From Lepus europaeus (taxonomy: Eukaryota; Chordata; Mammalia; Lagomorpha; Leporidae), in NCBI RefSeq assembly GCF_033115175.1, contig NC_084835.1:30957858-31021857 (forward strand): a stretch of 64,000 nucleotides of DNA, given 5' to 3'. The position numbers and the translations under genes are program-made. Positions within the stretch are counted from its first letter, which is position 1, and every line of letters starts with the position of its first letter. Below are positions 10,870 to 23,900 of the stretch, piece by piece. The notes under the pieces are model-generated. The model worked only from the letters and a program-made list of their open reading frames with translations, was not told the origin of the DNA and did not search any database.

Positions 10870-11910
10870 CCAAGTTCCCCAGTGTGATGCTCCCTCGAGG
10901 TTCCGGTAACTCGCGGCTGCAAGCCGTGGGGGGGACGGGCTCCGCCGATTTGCATCCAAACGCCCGAGCGCTACCCGGGATCGCCCAGCCGAGACAGGGC
11001 CGCCTCCGCCACCAGCGAGCCCGGCGTTCGCAGAACCGTTCTTCTCGCTAGAGGAACCTCTCCCGGTCAGCTCCAGCGCTGACGGGCGTGGCCTGGAGCC
11101 AATGGGAGCGCCTGGGGGCGGGGCGATCAGGCCGAGGGGCGGGATTTCCCGCGCGGCAGCTCGGCGCCTGGCGAGGGCGGCGCGGGCGGTGTCGGCGGCA
11201 GAGCCTGCGAGAGAGAGGGCGGGCCGGGGTCAGCTGCTGCGGGCGGGCGGGCGCGGGGAGCTGTGGGCGGCCACTGCGTCTCCTGCCACCGCCCTCCCTT
11301 CGCCACGATGCCGGGGATCGACAAGCTGCCCATTGAGGAGACGCTGGAGGACAGCCCGCAGGTGAGGCGCGGGCGGCGGCGGGCCGTGCAGGCGAGCCGG
11401 GCGGGAGGACCCCAGGCCTGCGGTTGCCGCCGCCGGTGCCCGCCCGGGCCCAGGTAGGGCCGCCGCCCAGGTATCGCCCGCCCGCCGACTCGGGCCGCGC
11501 TCGGAGCAGCCGAAGCCGGGCCCCGCTTCCCGAGGCCCTCGTGGGCCCGCGCTGCAGGGCCGCAGGCCGGGACCGAGCCTGCCGCCGCCGCCTGGCGTGG
11601 GCCTGGCCGTCACGGCCGCGCGCGGGTCTCCTCTCTGTTGGATGAAAAGTGCCTTTTTTTTTGTTTTGTTTTGTCGTTTTTGTTTTTTTAATCGCTGCGA
11701 TGGGAGGTGCTAGCTCCCCCACCCCGGAATTTTCGGAGGAAAGGGAGCCAGCAGTCTTGCGGCTCGGCGAGCTGGGGAGGCGAGGAAGGAGGGCTGTGTG
11801 TCCCGGAGCCCGTCCCCGCTGCCCGCGCCCGGCCGCTGTCACAACCCGAGCCGGGGACGGCGCCTGGGCGGCCGCCGCGCCGCTCGCTGCACACTTGGCT
11901 CCGGCAATAA
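10870..11910 (+). promoter_or_regulatory. APPL1: CpG-island promoter of APPL1
   Basis: GC- and CpG-rich stretch around exon 1 without a TATA box. Visible elements are CCAAT at 11099-11103, a GC box at 11114-11125, a second at about 11135-11141, and GGGATTTCCCGCG at 11141-11153. The 5'UTR probably starts between about 11150 and 11290, but no start site can be read from sequence. In human, I recall a long HESX1 transcript starting just upstream on the other strand, so the island may be bidirectional (inference). Confidence 0.8.
11308..11361 (+). CDS. APPL1: APPL1 exon 1 (residues 1-18)
   Basis: Reads [18 protein letters not shown], the APPL1 N-terminus. The ATG has A at -3 (GCCACGATG), a good start context. 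The donor is CAG|GTGAGG and the phase is 0. Only the coding part is bounded; the 5'UTR lies upstream in the CpG island. Confidence 0.97.
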
Positions 11911-14900
11911 ACTCATCAAAATAAGAGCCCGGTGTTCTGTGTGTGGTGCGCTGGGGGGTGATGCTGCTGTGACGGCTGGCGATTCTGACCGTTGTTTTTT
12001 TTTTTTTTTTTTTTGGGGGGGGGGGGAATGTAACCCAGGAATGGAATCAGCTGTTTCTGGAAAGATGTTGGCGGGAGGGGAGTGGGGGCTGTAACTTAGC
12101 TTCAGAGAAACCGGATTGCCAAGCCTGCCTTTTACACCAATAAGCAATTGAAGACCATATTGCTAGATGCCACTCGGAAAAGTCTATGCGGCTTTGTGTA
12201 TTTCGAAATAAAATGCACGTATTCCACGTGGAAGCACGGGCTGGATCAAGCCCCCTTTCCTGGGCAGCACCTCTGCCTTGGAATTTGTGCCAGTGTGAGT
12301 CGCCAGGTTGAAATTTGGGCTCTGATTGTAGAACTGATTTGTACTTGTTACATTCTGAAAGTTATCTTCCCAGGCCAGTAGGTGCCGGCTGGTAATACTC
12401 TTTTATCAGCCTAGACGGACCGAAAGAGACACCCACATTTTGGTTTATCTTGACTCCCAGTTCAGATTTCTCTTAATGACTCTTGTAGTACAAAGTTAGA
12501 AGCTGTGTTGTTTTAAGGTGGTTTGTGGGAGGTTTTGGCCAGGTGCACTGTGTCATTTTGCTCTTTTCTGTAAGTTGCTGCAGGTTGCCTTACCTTCTGT
12601 GTTTTGTAGCCCAGAAAGACCACAGCTCAGAATGGGTTGCACGGTGCTCTTGCCACGAGTGTTGAGGCACAAATGATTTTTTGCAGAGTGGACAGTGAGA
12701 GAGAGAGAGAGGCAGAGAGAAAGGTCTTCTTTTTCCGTTGGTTCACCCCACAATGGCCGCCGCAGCCGGTGCACCGCACTGATCCTAAGCTAGGAGCCAG
12801 GTGCTTCTCCTGGTCTCCCATCCGGGTACAGGGCCCAAGGACTTGGGCCATCCTCCACTGCACTCCCGGGCCACAGCAGAGAGCTGGACTGGAAGAGGGG
12901 CAACCGGGACAGAATCTGGCGCCCCAACTGGGACTAGAACCTGGTGTGCCGGTGCCGCAGGCAGAGGATTAGCCTAGTGAGCCACAGCGGCAGCCACAAA
13001 TGATCTCTTGACTCATCTGATTCATGTCCTGAGTTTTTCACATAGTTTACAATTTGAAAATTAGTTCTTTGTATCAGTTGTGTAGTTTTTAAAATGAAAT
13101 AGCTACATTGATACTTTAATATCCAGAAGCAACACATTTGAACTGGGTAATATTTGGGAAAATTGGTTGGGAAAGCTGGGGTTTAAGAAGGGAAGGGAAA
13201 ACACCTGGAGGTAATTCTCGGGGAGAACCTGTAGTGGGGCTATAAAGCCCTGGGTGTGGAATTGAGGAGATAAGGGTTTGTCTACCACTTAGTACTTTCT
13301 GCTTGAGGGCAAAGCACTCATTCTCTGAGCCTCAGTGAGTGTTTGAATTTTTTACCCTGATTATTAAAAAATAATGGTTGCTTGCTTCAGAAAAGCTGGA
13401 AGATAAAGGAGAAAATGTACATTCACAATTTACCTGCCAAGCACCTAGCAGCAGACCCTATTAACAGTTTGCTTTATTCTAGTCTTTTTTATTTCAACAT
13501 GTTTTAGTGTAATTGAAATTATATTGTGTTCAGTAATTTTTGTTCTTTCAGCTTAACAAAATAGCTCACATATCTTCACATTACTATATTCTGAAAGAAA
13601 GTCTGAGGACAGCACCTTTCCTTAATTGACTGAACAGTTGACCTGTTGGCATTTGAGTTATCCCGAAATTTTGCTTTTTTGAAGAGGGCTAAATAATGCT
13701 TTTGAGCATAACTTTTTGTTCTCAGTTTAGACTGTTTTATCTAGGAAAGGATCCAAGAAGTGCAGTAACAAAGAATATTAACATTTTAAAAAAAATTTTT
13801 TTTATTTTTGGACAGGCAGAGTGGACAATGAGAGAGAGAGACAGAGAGAAAGGTCTTCCTTTGCCATTGGTTCACCCTCCAATGGCCGCCACTGCCGGTG
13901 CGCTGCGGCTGGCGCACCACGCTAATCTGAAGGCAGGAGCCAGGTGCTTCTCCTGGTCTCCCATGGGGTGCAGGGCCCAAGCATTTGGGCCATCCTCCAC
14001 TGCCTTCCCGGGCCATAGCAGAGAGCTGGCCTGGAAGAGGGGCAACCAGGACAGAATCCGGCACCCTGACCGGGACTAGAACCCGGTGGGCCTGCGCCGC
14101 AAGGCAGAGGATTAGCCTATTGAGCCACGGTGCCGGCCAGAATATTAACATTTTTATTTTATTTTATTTTATTTTTTACAGGCAGAGTAGATAGAGACAG
14201 AGAGAAAGGTCTTCCTTTTTTTGCCGTTGGTTCACCCTCCAATGGCCACTGCGGCCGGTGCATCTCGCTGACCCGAAGCCAGGAGCCAGGTGCTTCTCCT
14301 GGTCTCCCATGCGGGTGCAGGGCCCAAGGACTTGGGCCATCCTCCACTGCCTTCCCGGACCATAGCAGAGAGCTGGCCTGGAAGAGGGGCAACTAGGATA
14401 GAATCCGGTGCCCCAACCGGTACTAGAACCCAGTGTGTCGCCGCCGCAAGGCGGAGGATTAGCCTGTTAAGCCACGGCACCGGCCTGAATATTAACATTT
14501 TTAAAGCTCCTGGTATAGATAAGCTTTTTTTATTGGATCATTAATCCTAATCAAATGTGGCCTGCCAGTTGCTGTGTGAAAACAGCATGGGAGTCATGGA
14601 CGACTATCCTGAATTACTGTTACCTTTAGTAGTTTTTGCTTTATAGTAACTAGGTGTTAAAATAGGGTGAATCTACAAGTCCAAATGCAGCTGATTAAAC
14701 ATAAGCGTCTTTAGAATTATCTTGCCTGTACCACACCATTCTGCAAGAGGTCATCTGTTGAGACAGAAAATCTTAAGCCTGCACTGGGTGACTTGACCAT
14801 GTTTATATATCATTTTGAAAATGAGACAAAAAATAAAACATACTCAGAAGAGGTATGACTTCTAAAAATTATTGATTTTGGCAGCCTGCATTGTGGTGTT

Positions 14901-17900
14901 AGGAACTGTGATGCTGGGAACCCATATGGACTCTGGTTTGTGCCCTACCTGCTCCACTTGTGAGCCAGCTCTCTGCTAATAGCCTGGGAATAGTAGTGGA
15001 AGATGGCCTATGTGTTTGGGCCCCTGCTACCCACTTGGGAGAGCTGGATGAAGCTCTGTTGGCCTGGCTGTTGTGGCCATCTGGGGAGTGAACCCAGGAA
15101 TGGAAGATAAGTCTCTTCCTCTCTCTCAGATTTTTGAGTAAATTTTTAAACAATTACTGATTTCCTGAGTACATACTTAGTGATTGATCCATGATACAGA
15201 ATGGTGAAGACAAACCTCAATCTCAAGTGATTTCTTTGTTTGCATAATGTGAAATACTCATAGAATATAAGATACAGTTTTTTAATTCCATGTTTTAACA
15301 TCAGATTCCCCTGGCAGTTGTAATGTACTTGACCTTGCCTACAGATGAACATACTTGTTTGTTTCTCCTAGTGGCATACTGTCCAAGTGCAGCCTCTTAG
15401 TAAAGTTAGCAAATCAGTTTAACAATCATTTGAGGAAGGAAAGGTTGTTACTGGAAAACCTTTCTCTGCTTGGTGGAAGTGAGTATCTGTCTTGGAAGAT
15501 GATACTAGGAACAAAGGTAGAGAAGGTCTAAGAAATACTTGTCACACCCCTCAAATTCATGGAACACAGAATAACATGTATGAGAAAACACGAATATTGA
15601 TAACTTTGGAGTAAAAAATGATTCATAAGAGTTGAACTCTGGGATCCGTGCTGTGGCATAGCGGGTAAAGCCCACCACTGTAGTGCCACATCCCATATGG
15701 ACACCAGTTCGAGTCCCGGCTGCTCCACTTCCGATCCAGCTCTCTGCTATGGCCTGGGAAAGCAGTAGAAGATGGCCCAAGTCCTTGGGCTCTTGGACCC
15801 ACGTGGGAGACCCGGAAGAAGCTCCTGGCTTTTGCCTTCAGATTGGCACAGCTCTGGCCGATGTGGTCAATTAGGAAGTGAATGAGTGGATGGAAGACTT
15901 TCTCTCCCTCTTTCTCTCTGCCTCTTGTTCTCTGTTTAACTGTTTCAGATAAATAAATAAATCTTTAAAAAAAAAAAAAAAAAGGAGTTGAACCCTGGGG
16001 CCCAATGCTATGGTATGGTAGGTTAAGCCTCCACCTGCGGCGCTGGCATTCCATGTGATCACTGGTTTGAGTCCGGGCTGCTCCACTTCTGATCCAGCTC
16101 CCTGCTAATGGCCTGGAAAAGCAGCAGAAAATGGCCCAAGTGCTTGGGCCCCTGCACCCATGTGTGAGACCCAGAAGAACCTCCTGGCTTCAGATCAGCC
16201 CATCTCCAGCAGTTGGGGCCATTTGGGAAGTGTACCAGTGGATGGAAGATCTCTCTCCTTCTCTGTAATTGTGTGTCTCAAATAAATTAAAAAAAAAAAA
16301 AAAAAGAAAAAAAAGTTGAACTCTGGATGTGAAGAAATTTGGAGCATATATTGAATTTATGCTGTTCATATTTTTTAGAGATTTATTTCTTTATTTGAAG
16401 GTCAGAGTTACAGAGTGAACTGGAAGACAGAGATCAATCTTCCATTCGCAGGTTCACTCCCCAAACTCTCCAGAGGTTCAATTCCTTTAAACAAGGAGCC
16501 AAGAACTTCTTCTAGGTCTCCCACTTGGGTGGCACTTCAGCCATCCCCTGCTGCTTTTCTCAGGCCACTAGTAGGGAGCTGGATTGGAAGTGGAGCAGCT
16601 GGGACTCAAACCGGTGCCCATTTTGGATGCCAGCATTGCAGGTGGTGGGTTTACCTGTGGTGCCATGGCAGGGCCTCTGTATTTTCCTTACATTTACATT
16701 AGACCCTTAAGTGCTAAAATTTTGTCTGAAGGTCTCTTTCCATAAATAATAAGTAAAAATATCAAGATGTAAAAAAACCTTAAATTACAGCTCAACCACC
16801 AGCATTATTTTGTTTTGATACTATGTAATTTGCATCTTGAAATGGATGTCTTAATAGATTTAAAGAAATGGTACCAAAAAATGGTACCATATTGGTTCTG
16901 TTTTTTTAAACTGTTCACTTTATTTTTTTTTTTTTTAAAGATTTATTTTATTTGAAAGGCAGTTACAGAGAGGCAGAGAGAGACAGATCAATCTTCCATC
17001 TGCTGGTTCTCTCTCCAGATGGCCACAACGCAATGACTGGAGCTGTGCCAATCTGAAGCCAGGAGTTCTTCCAGGTCTCCCACATTGGTACAGGGGCCCA
17101 AGGACTTGGGCCATCTTCCACTGCTTTCCCAGGCCATAACAGAGAGCTGAATCGGAAGTGAAGCATCCAGGACTTGAACAGGCACCCATATGGGAAGCTG
17201 GCACTGCAGGTGGCGGCTTTCTCACTACATCACAGTGCCAAACCCAGTAAACTGCTTCCTTTAAACAAATAGTAATTATACTTGATATTATTAATGTTAA
17301 ATAGGGAATCTGTTTCATCCTTGTTCTGATATAATAAATGAATTTGAATTTAATTATACCACAGATTTTTTTTAAAGAATTTATTTATTTGGGCCGGCGC
17401 CGTGGCTCAACAGGCTAATCCTCCGCCTTGCGGCGCCGGCACACCACGTTCTAGTCCCAGTCGGGGCACCGATCCTGTCCCAGTTGCCCCTCTTCCAGGC
17501 CAGCTCTCTGCTGTGGCCAGGGAGTGCAGTGGAGGATGGCCCAAGTTCTTGGGCCCTGCACCCCATGGGAGACCAGGAGAAGCACCTGGCTCCTGCCAAC
17601 GGATCAGCGCGGTGCGCCGGCCGCAGCACGCTACCACGGCGGCCATTGGAGGGTGAACCAACGGCAAAAGGAAGACCTTTTTCTCTGTCTCTCTCTCACT
17701 GTCCACTCTGCCTGTCAAAAATAAAAAAAAAATTAAAAAAAAAAAAGAATTTATTTATTTGAAAGTCAGAGAGAAAAGTAGAGACAGAGATGTCTTCCAT
17801 CTGCTGGTTTGCTCCCCAGATGGCCGCAACAGCCAGAGCCGAGCCGATCCAGAGCCAGGAGCCAGGAGCTTCTTTTGGGTCTCCTATGTGGGTGCAGGGG

Positions 17901-20900
17901 CCCAAGCACTTTGGCCATCCTGCACTGCTTTCCCAGGTATATTAGCAGGGAGCTGGAAGGAAAGTGGAGCAGCCAGGTCTTGAACCAGCACCCATAACCC
18001 ACTGCACCACAGTGCTGGTCCCCACCACAATTCTGACTTAAGTGTAAATCTTGAATTGGAGATTTTTGACAGAAAAAGTGAAGCTAAGGGGTAGACTTTT
18101 CTCTTTTGAAATCAATTTTTTTTTTAAGATTTTATTTATTTATTTTAAAGTCAATTAGAGAGAGAGAGAGATTGATCTTTCATCCGCTGGTTCACTCCTC
18201 AGATAACCTCAATGGCCAGGGCTGGGCCAGGCCTAAGTGAGGAGCTTCATGTAGGTCTCCCATGCAGGTGGCGGGGACCCAAACAGGCCATCCTCTGCTG
18301 CTTTTCCCGTTAGCAGGGAGCTGGATGGAAAGTGGAGCAGCCGGATGTGAACTGGCGCCCATATGGGATGCTTGTGTCACAGGCGGTGGTTTTACCTCTA
18401 TACCACAATGCCAGCCTCAGATTTTTCTTTTTCTTTTTTTTTTGACAGGCAGAGTGGATAGTGAGAGAGAGACAGAGAGAAAGGTCTTCCTTTTTGCCGT
18501 TGGTTCACCCTCCAATGGCCGCTGCGGCCAGCGCATCTCACTGATCCGAAGCCAGGAGCCAGGTGCTTCTCCTGGTCTCCCATGCGGGTGCAGGGCCCAA
18601 GGACTTGGGCCATCCTCCACTGCCTTCCCAGGCCATAGCAGAGAGCTGGCCTGGAAGAGGGGCAACTAGGATAGAATCTGGCGCCCCAACCAGGACTAGA
18701 ACCTGGTGTGCCGGCACCGCAAGGCAGAGGATTAGCCTGTTAAGCCACGGCGCCGGCCCAGATTTTTCTTAAGAAGGGCATTAACCTGTAAGATTTCCTT
18801 ATGCTTTTCCTTTTTACATCTTTTTTCCCCCCTAATTTATTTATTTATTTGAAAGGCAGAGTTACAGAGAGGCAGAGGCAGAGAGAAATCAGTCCTCCAT
18901 CCGTGGATTCATTCCCCGAATGGCTGCATTGGCCGGAGCTGCACCGATCTAAAGCCAGGAGCTGCTGCTGTGTCTTCCATGTGGGTGCAGGGGCCCCAGT
19001 GCCTGCGCCATCTTCTACTGCTTTTACAGGCTATACCAGAGAGCTGGATTTGAAGAGGAGCAGCCAGGACTAGAACCGGTGGCCATATGTGAGAATTACC
19101 CTGTGCCACAGCTATGGCCCCACCTTTTCAGAACTTCAGATAGCACTGTAGGGATTGGGGTGCAGCACAAGACTGAGAGATTTTATCCATTCCAAATCTC
19201 AGAGCCCTGGAGAAGTAGATGACTTGAGAATGTGGACTTCATATACTGGGTAATCTTGTGCCCTTTTTCTCCTTTACACTGGAACTGAACATAGGAAGCC
19301 ATAGCCAAGCTGAATTTTAGAATAAAAATACAAGGTCATCTTTTAGATTTTAAGCTTCAGTTATCAGTAGCTGTTGGTATTTCTATTCTTCTCATGCCTC
19401 TGGGATATAGAATGGTAAGCAAACGTTGCCTTTGATAGGCAAGTTTGCTTTGATAATTTTTGTTGACATTCTTAATGTTTACTTGCTGGTAAGATTTTTC
19501 CTCTTAAAGATAATTTTACATGCTCATAATAATAAAAAGCCAAGCAACATAGAAATGTATAAAAAAGGAAGAAACCTTCAGATTCTGCACTCAGGAAAAC
19601 ATAGTTGACATTTTATAGACTGAAGAGTTGACCACATTGGGGAGGAAGTACTGCATTATTAATTTATTAGGACTGGGAAAGATTTGGCACTACTGGAAGA
19701 GACCATGGAACAAGAAAAACGATCATCCTAAATTAATCCTGAAATGTCTAAATATTTACACATGGAATATGGTTGATTTAGCTTTGAATGTTTCTTTTGA
19801 TATGTTCTTAGTTTATAGAATTTTTAATTTGTAAAAAATACACCTGTGTTCCTTGTAAAGTTTAATTACAGGATTTTTTTTTTTTTTTTTAGGATTAATT
19901 AATTTATTTGAAAGGTATAGTTACGTAGAAGGAGAGATGGAGAGAGAGATCTTCCATCCTGTGATTTGCTCCCCAAATGGCTGCAATAGCCAGGGCTGGG
20001 CCAGGCTGAAGCCTGGAGCTTCATCCAAATCTCCCGCAAGTGTGGCAGGGGCCCAGGCACTTGGGCCATCTTCTGCTGCTTTCCCAGTAGCATTAGCAAG
20101 GAGCTGGATCAGGAGTGGAGTAGCCAGGACTCCAAGTGGTGCCCACATGAGATGCTGGTGTCACAGACAGGATTTTTAATTCATAAAAATTTACCCTGTG
20201 GTTCCTTCTAAAGTTTGCGTGACATGGTTGGAAAATACCTCTACTTTAATGATGTGAAACTGAGAATAAAAATCCCTGATTTCTTGGTGTTTTCAAAAGA
20301 AAGAAAATGGATTAAAATTCAGAATTACTAGAGCTCTAATATTTTAGAATTTTTTATTTGTTTAGAAAAAAATATTTTCCATCTGATTTATATAATGGTT
20401 AGTATAAACTTATTGCTTTTATTTTAAACAGACAAGGTCATTACTGGGTGTATTTGAAGAAGATGCTACAGCTATTTCCAATTACATGAACCAATTGTAT
20501 CAAGCTATGCATCGGATTTATGATGCACAGGTAAAAAGCTAAGAGCTAACTCAGTACTTTAAAATACTTGTTTTTCATTTTATTTGAAAAGCAGACAGTG
20601 AGAGAGAGTGTTTCCATCTGCTAGTTCACTCTCCAAATTCATGCCGCAGCCAAGGCTGGGCCAGGCTGAATCCAGGAGCCTGGAACTCAATCTAATTCTC
20701 CCAAGTGGGTGACAGAAACCCTAGTATTTGAGCCATCATGTACTGATTGCCAGGGTCAGGGTATGCATCAGAGAAAGCTGGAGCTGGTTATTGAACCTGA
20801 GCACTGTGGTAAGGCTTCCTGTCATCTTAACTGCCAGGTCTGCCCTGTGACTAAACATTTAGGCTTGTGCTACAAAACTTATCTTTCAATTACTAGTGTG

Positions 20901-23900
20901 TAATTTATAGCACTATAAAAATGAGGGAAGATACAGCATCTCCCCCTTCTCCCCAGACATAGTAAGGGCTTTATAACTGAACCCCACTGATAGTGATCTT
21001 TGCCTAAGATTTGACTGAGAATCCCATATTGTCATTAGTAACTTTTCCCTAATGATGCTTTTGTTCTTTCGGAACACTTTGCCTTTTGAAGTAGAGGATT
21101 TAAAAGGGGTTAGTCCTTACGTAGTTTAGAAGAAGATAATAAAAAGTAGATGTAGTTCTAGGTCACAAGGAGGTGAACTTTAGGATTTTTGTAAAGCAGG
21201 AATAAAATTTAAGGCTTATAACTTAATAGCAACTTGAATTCTATGATATATTTTCTTTGGGATTAATCAAATTTTATTTTTTCTCTTTTTTCTGATTTCT
21301 AGATTCACATTTTCATTATATACTTAGAAGTTGCTGTGATAGTTGTTTGTTTTTCCCTTGTGATAGGTCTTCCAAATTTTATTTCTGACCACAGATAATT
21401 CAGTTACTATGTAAAAGAAATGTTCTTTTGTCACTATAGTCATCACTGAAAAAGAATTTGAATTAAGAATGCTCTTTCATGTTGTGTTGCTATGAAATGC
21501 TGCTAAGTTAATCAAATACTGGTTTCATGTTTTGAAATGCTTATCAGACATAGTCTAGTGTCAGTATCTGGAGAGGGATCATCAGGCATTCATCTTTAGA
21601 TTCTCCAGAGATTCCGATAAGATCATGTAGTGTACATCTAGCTTTTAAAATACTTAGTGATTAGTTTCTTTTAGCCAAAAAACACACATATTTGGAATAT
21701 GGTTGGTTTGACAATGACTATTTTATGCTTGAGTTTACCTTTAAAAGTACTGTATTGGTAGTTACCTTTCAAGTGATTTAGTAAGAGTTTAAGAAATAGG
21801 TTGTATAATACTTATGTTAAGTGATAATAAATAAAAATGGCCTAGCATTTTCAGCTAAAACTTTATTATCCAGTAGTGTGCTAATCTGAATGCTAATGTT
21901 TTTCCATAGAATGAATTAAGCGCAGCAACACACCTGACTTCAAAACTTTTAAAAGAATACGAAAAACAGGTATTGTGTGTCAACGTTTTAAAAGCATGAT
22001 TTAAAATATGTTGTGATAAAGTGCCTTTGTGGATGAAGAGACTCTTGACTCATCAAGAGTCTTTTGGCTTTTTTGAATTAACAGAATATGCCATTGAAAT
22101 CTCACTATGCAGAGAGAGCCTTAGTGATTTATGTTAGATAAAAGTTATTTAGTTTACCTGTCTTTGTTTTACAAATGAAGGTACTCAGAGGCTTGCTAAA
22201 GCTTATACTATTGGCTATTGGAAGAACTAGAGCTAAAAGCCAAATCTTTGAACATCCCGTACAGTATACATTCTAGTATACCTTGTTAAATTGGTTACTT
22301 TGCAAACATTTTAATTAGTGTTTATTAAATGTGTAAATTGTACTGTTTAAATGATATTGTTAGAAGTTGTTTAGACTTTTGAAAGTCTTTTGAAGTTACT
22401 TAAAAATGTAAATTATGTCTTTCACAGAAGACATACAGTATTGGACCTTTCTCTGTTTCTTGCTTTTCAGCGGTTTCCATTGGGAGGTGACGATGAAGTT
22501 ATGAGCTCTACTTTACAACAGTTTTCAAAAGTTATAGATGAGGCAAGTGTTTTTATTTTATTTTTTTCTTTTTTGCTTGAATACATAGTCATAATTAACT
22601 TAGTCAAGTTTAGTTTTGGGGGGAGCTTTGTAATTTCGACTGAGTAGAGCTGTATTACAAAGATTACTAAGAAGGACCTCATTTCTATATCCTGGTGGTT
22701 GTCTCATTAAAATAAAAAACACACTTCCTTTATCTGAATAAAACAAATTATTTCCCAGGAAGCAGAATATAGATGTGCTTTCTCTACTTTCAGTGTATGG
22801 ACTGTGTAGTCTTTTGTTGTGTTACTTTATTTATTTTTTAAATTGATTTGGAAGAACGAGAGATGGAGAGGGAGAGAGAGATCTTCTATCTGCTCGTTCA
22901 CTTCCCAGATGGCCCCATCGGCCAGGTCTAGAGCAGGCTGAAGCCAAGAGCCAGGAACTCCATCTTGCTCTTTTCACATGGGTGATAGGGACCCAAGTAC
23001 TTGGGCCATAATCTGCTGCTTTCCCAGGAGCATTAGCAGGAAGCTGGCTCGGAAGCAGAGCAGCTGGACTTGAACTGGCATTCCAGTATGGGAAGCTGGC
23101 TTCACAAGCAGTGGCTTAACTCGCTGTGCCATAACACTGCTGCCTTCCTTGGGGTTACTGAATGTGAGCAGGGAGAGGAAAGTTAAACTGAGCTGTTAGA
23201 CCCTTTGTGGTTTCTTTTTTGCTATCAAACAACATTTACATGTTCAGTTCTTATTTATCCTTCCTTTGCAAACAACTCTTAATTTCGCAAACCAGTCATT
23301 GTAACAAATCATTAAAAAAAAAAAATAAAAAAATAAGATGGGGCCAGCTTTGGGGCGTAAATGGGTTAAGCTACTGCCTACATTTCTGGCATCTACTGCA
23401 GGTGCCTGTTCAAGTCTTGACTGCTCCACTTCTGATCCAGTTCCCTGCTAATGCATCTGGGAAAGCATTGGAAGATGGCCCAAGTGCTTGGGCCCCTGCA
23501 CCTGTGTGGGAGACATGATGAAGTTCCTGGCTTTGGCTGGCTCAGCCCTGGACATTGCAAACATTTGGGGAGTGAACCAGCGGATAGACCAACTCTGTTT
23601 CTATATTTATCCTTCTGTCTCTCTCTGTAACTCTGCCTTTCAAATAAATAAAATAAGCTAAGAGGAAGAAAGTTGTGGTGGGTGAGGGGAGTCTAAAACC
23701 ATTCTCTGCTGTTGCAGTGAACACTCTTCATGAGTCAGTAGTTTTGTCCTTTCTAGTCCTTATAACTGGAAAGTGATTTTTGAAGTATTTTATAACTCCT
23801 TTTAGCAAAATGTTACCTAGGATGATGCCGTAGGATAATACAGGAAATGAGATTTTCCTAATTTAAAAAAATGGTAAAATACATATAAAATTTGCTATTT

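Noticed and set aside
10458-10955. 165-codon minus-strand frame upstream of the island
   Set aside because: No recognisable domain, start context or splice sites; frames of this length occur by chance in GC-rich DNA.
1-11000. HESX1 coding exons upstream of APPL1
   Set aside because: Human gene order suggested looking, but no homeodomain sequence was found on either strand.
11102-11365. Upstream ATG with an 87-codon frame overlapping the APPL1 start
   Set aside because: The ATG is part of the CCAATGG promoter motif, so it is probably upstream of the transcription start.
11048-11842. 264-codon minus-strand open frame over the CpG island
   Set aside because: Its composition is Arg/Pro/Ala-rich, as random GC-rich DNA gives, it matches no family, and it covers APPL1 exon 1 in antisense.
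13696-14079. Many 60-150 codon frames with recurring peptides such as [20 protein letters not shown]
   Set aside because: These are translations of C-repeat SINEs in various frames, here and across the window, not genes.
17391-17470. tRNA gene
   Set aside because: The SINE heads keep A- and B-box-like motifs because they derive from a tRNA, but none folds as an intact tRNA.
22390-22647. Read-through of exon 4 into intron 4 as a separate small protein
   Set aside because: Explained by APPL1 exon 4 with a GC donor; the added residues are intronic and hydrophobic by chance.
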